In this document: piece by piece, positions 59,597 through 64,000 of the stretch
How positions within the stretch are numbered: the first letter of the stretch is position 1
Layout of the letters: every line of letters begins with the position of its first letter
Origin: Daucus carota subsp. sativus
Lineage: Eukaryota > Streptophyta > Magnoliopsida > Apiales > Apiaceae
Reading direction: 5' to 3'
DNA: 64,000 bases
NCBI RefSeq assembly: GCF_001625215.2
Contig: NC_030387.2
Span: forward strand, 24,812,517 to 24,876,516
Notes under the pieces: model-generated
Told to the model about the DNA's origin: nothing
What the model saw: only the letters and a program-made list of their open reading frames with translations
The model's database searches: none
Translations under genes and position numbers: made by a program

Positions 59597-60212
59597 CTGC
59601 ATCAAGTGGCTTGATGAGCAGCCATTGAAGTCGGTCATATATGTAAGTTTTGGAAGTCTTGCCACAGTAACCACAGAGCAGCTCATGGAATTTTGGTTTG
59701 GTCTGGTCAATAGTGGGCACAGATTCTTGTGGGTGATTAGGCTAGACTCCGTGGCTGATAATGATGGTGAACAAGAGTTTCCTGCAGAGCTGGAGGAGGG
59801 GATGAAGGCAAGAGGTTATACGGTGAATTGGGCTCCACAAGAAGAGGTTCTAGCTCACCCTGCAGTAGGTGGATTCTTGACTCACAGTGGATGGAACTCG
59901 ACTTTGGAAAGTATATATGAAGGTGTACCAATGATTTGTTGGCCATATGCTACTGATCAACAGATCAATAGCAGATTTGTTGGGGAGGTTTGGAAGCTCG
60001 GATTGGACATAAAAGATACTTGTGATAAATTTACCATAGAAAAAGCTGTTAGAAATCTTATGGGGGCGAGGAAGGAAGAGTTTGCAAAATCTGCCAAGGA
60101 AATGGCTACATTGGCCAGGAAAGCTGTGAATGAAGGTGGAGACTGCCACCATAATTTGAACAAGTTGATAAAGGACATCAAGATGATGAATGTAAATGCA
60201 CATCATGCCTAA
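59597..60212 (+). pseudogene. UGT709-like array member 3, 3' part, beyond the retrotransposon
   Basis: After the second CTGCA copy (59597-59601) exon 2 resumes in frame with IKWLDEQPLKSVIYVSFGS. It holds the complete PSPG box (WAPQEEVLAHPAVGG, HSGWNSTLES, EGVPMICWPYATDQQ) and ends NVNAHHA. Without the insertion and the extra TSD copy, the gene would be 483 residues in two exons. No stop or frameshift is seen, so the gene died only by the insertion, very recently. This part has no promoter or start of its own. Confidence 0.93.
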
Positions 60213-60685
60213 ATTCAGATATATTTATGTTTGGTTCTTTGGCACAAGTTAAGTATTGCAGACACCGGAGCTTGCTGTCTAGCCTTATTAATTTTACTGG
60301 TAAAATCACTATCTTCGTGTTTATTCCTCAGAGTTATGTGATTTTTATGCACTTTTTTTTCATAATAAAAGATGGCTGTGGAGATTCAAGTGAGCTACAA
60401 CTAAATGTTAATTGTTAAGTTTCAAATTTACCTGGCAGCTAAACCCTGAGAAAACTGAATCTGCTATATCTTAACTTAGTTGAGGGCATACATTGAACAA
60501 GTGCAGTAAAAATCAAGATCAGGCGCCTAAACCTCCTCTGGTCGGACGCCAGCAAGCAACTTAAGGGTAGCGCCTTTGATCAGGATATTGATTTAAAAAG
60601 AAAAACATATTTGAAAGAAATGCAGACTGAAAAGTCTTAACCAATACCCTAAGATATTAAAAGCTAGGAGTGAAAGATCTGGGAT
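60213..60685. other. Intergenic between convergent UGTs
   Basis: This holds 3' flanks of member 3 (+) and the UGT76-like gene (-). No gene is seen. Confidence 0.5.
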
Positions 60686-62112
60686 CTAACATGATAAGAT
60701 GTAACATACCAAGCTCTCAAGAGACTTGTTCGACGATCCACCTTGCTGCAAACACTTATTGACCTTTTCTTTCAGATGTTCAGCTCTCTCTTTCATCTCT
60801 TTCCCTTCTTTCTCCACCATAACTCTTTTGATGTCAATTTTTATACGCGTTCTTTCCAGTCCATTTTCCAACTGCAACCCAATTTTCCAGACATGTGTTA
60901 CATACCTAGCATTCACCATTTGATCAGTAAAACAAGGCATACAGATCATGGGAACCCCTTCACAGATACTCTCTAGTGTCGAGTTCCATCCATTGTGTGT
61001 CCAAAATGCTCCAACAGCAGGATGAGCTAGTACTTCCTGTTGGGGAGCCCATTTTACAATATGACCCCGGCCATCCAACATCTCTAGGTAACCATCTGGC
61101 AATGATTCTATCCAATCAGATCCACGAATCAATCCAGGCCTAATCACCCACAGAAAAGGGTGCTTGCTATCAGCTAGACCCCAAGCTATTTCCAGAAACT
61201 CAATGTCACTAATTGCTGCAATGCTTCCAAAGCTGACGTAGATCACAGAGTTGGATTCTTGCTTGTCTAACCAAGAAATGCAGGTCTGATCATGTGGGAT
61301 CAAACTACTTGAAGAAGCTGGGAAGTATTTATGAAATGGACCTACTGGAAAGATTGGAATTGGAAAGTCCTGCATAAGCGTGGCCAATGCAGGCTTTTCA
61401 AGTTCTTCAAAAGAGTTCCAGATGAGCCCTGATGAAGCCTTTGTTTCTTTTACCATTCCTTCTACTAGTTGATAGAGTGTCTGAGGGTTGCTCGTCTTAA
61501 TCACAGGAAGATCTTTAACGCGTAGTGGTGGCAGCTCTGGAACAAGTTCTTCTAACCGCAAATCTAAATAAATGAAGACAAGATTAATTAAGCATCAATA
61601 AGGTATCAGCTTATCATACAAAGATTTCAAGCAAATTAATAACCTTGATTGAGTAGATAACCCTTTTGCTGCAAAACCGGGAAAGCAGCAAAAGCCAGGA
61701 AAGAAGAGACTCCACCAGTCCTTAACACGAGCCTCGGAAGCTCAAAACTTCTAGCAACTTCAGAAGTGAAGTGCAGAACAGCATCTGAAATCAAGCAAGC
61801 AACAGGCTCCTCACCAGACAACAATCGCGCTAAACATTCTTGAAACGGTGCAGCACATTTGACATTGAGGAGTGACAAAAGAGCAATGACATCTTTTGTG
61901 GACGCTTCAGCTGCAGACAGACCATCAGAAATGGACTCAAAATTGAAATGAGGAAAATGAGAAGGATCAGGAGAGTTAAAGGTGGTGTGAATGATGGTGA
62001 CATTGAAGCCCCTGGAGTGAAGTATATTAGCAAGTTGTAGCATGGGATTAATGTGGCCTTGTAAAGGCAATGGAAAGAATAGAATCCTTTTACTTTGTGT
62101 TTGTGCTTCCAT
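60686..62112 (-). CDS. UDP-glycosyltransferase, UGT76-like
   Basis: Two exons on the minus strand, 62112-61644 and 61563-60686, joined through a GT-AG intron inside an Asp codon, give 448 residues. The N-terminus MEAQTQSKRILFFPLPLQGH carries the catalytic His. The segment ELVPELPPLRVKDLPV and the PSPG box (WAPQQEVLAHPAVGAFWTHN, then GWNSTLESICEGVPMI and PCFTDQ) fit group H / UGT76. The PSPG box ends in DQ. It is a different subfamily from the convergent UGT709-like array, so its proximity reflects shared location more than a recent shared duplication. Cytosolic; the acceptor is unknown. A 58-bp tandem duplication lies upstream of its start. It looks intact. Confidence 0.93.
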
Positions 62113-62244
62113 TGCTCTTTCTATTCAGCTTATTAGTTTTGTTGCTCCTGATATTTTCTTTTTCAGATTTCAGTTGATTGAATTCATAAGCATTCAGGTT
62201 GAACACATTTGAATTCTTGGTATTAGGAAGTGCATATAAAATGG

Positions 62245-62357
62245 TTGAGTTGTCTATAGTGTCACATGATCAGATGTTGATAATAGCAATCAGAACAAAG
62301 TTTTGAGTTGTCTATAGTGTCACATGATCAGATGTTGATAATAGCAATCAGAACAAA
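62245..62357. repeat. 58-bp tandem duplication in the UGT76-like promoter
   Basis: Two copies of a segment starting TTGAGTTGTCTATAGTG and ending CAATCAGAACAAA sit at 62245 and 62303, identical over about 55 bp. They are about 130-245 bp upstream of the ATG on the minus strand. Confidence 0.9.
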
Positions 62358-62439
62358 ATTACAAATACTTGTTTTGTCTGATACTTACATTTAAGAAGTA
62401 AGTTAATTAAAGGTTTGTCTCACTTGTTACCAGAGTAAT

Positions 62440-62660
62440 CCTTATGTTCCATAATAAGAGTCGTTTTGACTCTTTACACAAAATTTGAGGCGTATAATAA
62501 TCACACGCATATTATTTTTAAATTTTCTTTTTCTGAATAAAAATATAGATGTTAAACTTTTATTCAAGAAAAAAAATTAAAAAAGAATATGTAATGATAG
62601 TGTATTTTTTACACATCAAATTACGTGTAAAAAATCGAAACGACTCTTATTATGAGTATT
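62440..62660. mobile_element. Degenerate Stowaway-like MITE
   Basis: Inverted arms CATAATAAGAGTCGTTTTGA (about 62450) and the complement of GTTTCGAT...TTATTATGAG (about 62635-62655) enclose AT-rich DNA. The outer CTCCCTCCG ends have decayed. Confidence 0.5.
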
Positions 62661-63764
62661 ATATCACATTGAAATATGAAATTTGTCTCTCTTTTTCCCT
62701 TTTTTTTGGTCAAGTTGCCTTAATTAAACCATGACAAAAAATAAAAATTGAGGACCAATTTGAGTCCCAAACATTTTTTCTAAGAAAATGACGTCTGGCT
62801 TGTGGATTTGGATGAAAATTGAACCGCTCATACAGCGGGCACCCACCCAATTTCAGGGTCTCAGCTGTCAAAAAGAATGAAATCTTTGTGAAATGAAACA
62901 GAGTGGGCGGGAGAATTGGAAGCATGAAAAAGAATAACTTTGACTTTGCAACCAAGCAATGAAATTATGAAGGCCAACAGCCCAGCCCAGAGCATTGGCA
63001 TAATTCCATATTGTTAAAATCTAATTACATGCTTAATTCCGTAATCCGTTTAATTTTAATTATTGAATTACTTTTAAAAAAATAATTAATGTAACTAATC
63101 TTTCTTTAAACTTTATTTAAAAATTTCAGATATAGTTTTTTCTAATAACATTTATCTTCACATAAAATTAAATAAATTCGTTTCACGGCTTCTCCAGGAT
63201 ACAATTTATTTAGCTCAATGTTGAAGAAACTATAGTGCACATTATAAATAAATAAAATCATATTTTACGAAGAAACCTCAGGAAAAAGAGAGAGTTGTTT
63301 CTAAGATAGAAAGAGTATAGTAGTATTATAATATGGCTTTATAGCTTACATCTTCGCCATCACCTAGAAAAAAACACAGCCTACTGCTGCTACTAGGCTT
63401 CTAGACCATCTGATTATGCCTAGTCCAAAGATACTACATTACTACTCCTGATTTGCTTTCATTCCATCATTCTCTTTTACTATTCCACCCCCTAAAGCAA
63501 CCTCCTAACCTATCATCATCACCATATCTTTTACTTCACTCCATCCCCCCCTTCATTCATTTCCCCTGCCTGCTCAAACACACCAAAACTCCAATCCCAC
63601 AAAAAAACATTCCATTCCACCACTCGGATCCCCCCTTATTACGCTTCACCGATTCAATTTATCCCATCCATACACGCTACAATTATTATTATCATTAATT
63701 ATTTTACATATATATTTGCCTTGTGCAACTACATCTACATGATTCATTACATCAGTAAGACCAC
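62661..63764. other. Intergenic and presumed 3' UTR of the edge gene
   Basis: AT-rich to about 63300, then C-rich DNA on the plus strand (63440-63660), which may be the 3' UTR of the minus-strand gene at 63765. No other gene is seen. Confidence 0.4.
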
Positions 63765-63946
63765 TCATTCGGGAAGTGTGTCCCATTTTCCCTTGCAGCT
63801 TGCAGCCGCCATCATCATTTTAACCTCGTTACGCCACTGCTGCGCCAATACCGCATTTCTCCGCATTGCGATGACATCTGCAGCCAAAACATCCTCTGCG
63901 AAGCGTGCGCCGTATTTAATATTCATCGCTTCAGCTGCCGAACTCC
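63765..63946 (-). CDS. Last exon of an unidentified gene (partial, extends past the window)
   Basis: A minus-strand frame begins just after a splice acceptor (TTTATTTAG, exon from 63946) and ends in a stop at 63765-63767. It encodes about 60 residues including AMNIKYGARFAEDVLAAD, MRRNAVLAQQWRNEV, MMMAAA and CKGKWDTLPE at the C-terminus. It is Ala- and Met-rich, probably helical. The GC content is higher than its flanks and matches coding DNA. The family is not recognised, and the upstream exons lie right of the window. Being the final exon, its UTR would run toward 63400. Confidence 0.6.
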
Positions 63947-64000
63947 CTAAATAAATTTACAGGAAATAACAAAATAAGAAAAATAGCTGGATATTCGAAA

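Noticed and set aside
1-64000. tRNA, rRNA, CRISPR or bacterial operon features
   Set aside because: None was seen. Short palindromes are MITE ends or the hairpin at 15862-15898.

Overview
The window is nuclear DNA of a flowering plant, almost certainly a eudicot. It is AT-rich between genes, its genes carry GT-AG introns and belong to plant families (LRR-XII receptor kinase, family-1 UDP-glycosyltransferases, DUF620, class I small heat-shock protein), and the gaps are crowded with plant transposons (hAT, Tourist-, Stowaway- and Mutator-like elements, a Helitron end and a Tekay/Del-like Ty3 retrotransposon). I cannot name the species from sequence alone. No bacterial, organellar, CRISPR, tRNA or rRNA features were seen.

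Layout. 1-8.6 kb is a nest of transposons: two Tourist-like MITEs (one with a hAT MITE inside) and a 6.3-kb hAT element holding a 5.4-kb Mutator-like element, which in turn holds a hAT MITE and an AT-rich repeat array. 9.7-12.8 kb (+) is an intact LRR receptor kinase of the non-RD immune type. 14.3-14.9 kb (-) is the gene for ribosomal protein eL33 (RPL35A) with a typical ribosomal-protein promoter. 16.9-20.4 and 24.5-27.9 kb (-) are two intact tandem proline transporters with the same seven-exon structure. 28-35.7 kb has no intact gene: it holds a minisatellite, an inverted exon-like repeat and a Helitron 3' end downstream of exon fragments of a SIN3-like co-repressor. 36.1-37.5 kb (+) is a DUF620 gene and 38.5-38.9 kb (+) an intronless class I small heat-shock protein with heat-shock elements.

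40.2-60.2 kb (+) is a tandem array of three UGT709-like glycosyltransferases plus a fragment of a fourth. The third is split in exon 2 by a complete 13.3-kb Tekay/Del-like retrotransposon (46311-59596) on the opposite strand. Its two 3.66-kb LTRs differ at only about six positions, it is flanked by a perfect 5-bp duplication, and its gag-pol frame is open, so the insertion is very young. Between its 5' LTR and gag-pol the element carries an extra proline-rich reading frame of unknown function. 60.7-62.1 kb (-) is a UGT76-like gene, and the last exon of an unrecognised gene enters from the right edge.

The genes form no single pathway. The common theme is local duplication (proline transporters, UGTs) and transposon insertion. 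The UGT array would glycosylate small acceptors in the cytosol; the acceptors cannot be read from sequence. All exon joins were worked out by eye from reading frame and splice sites and have not been checked against transcripts.
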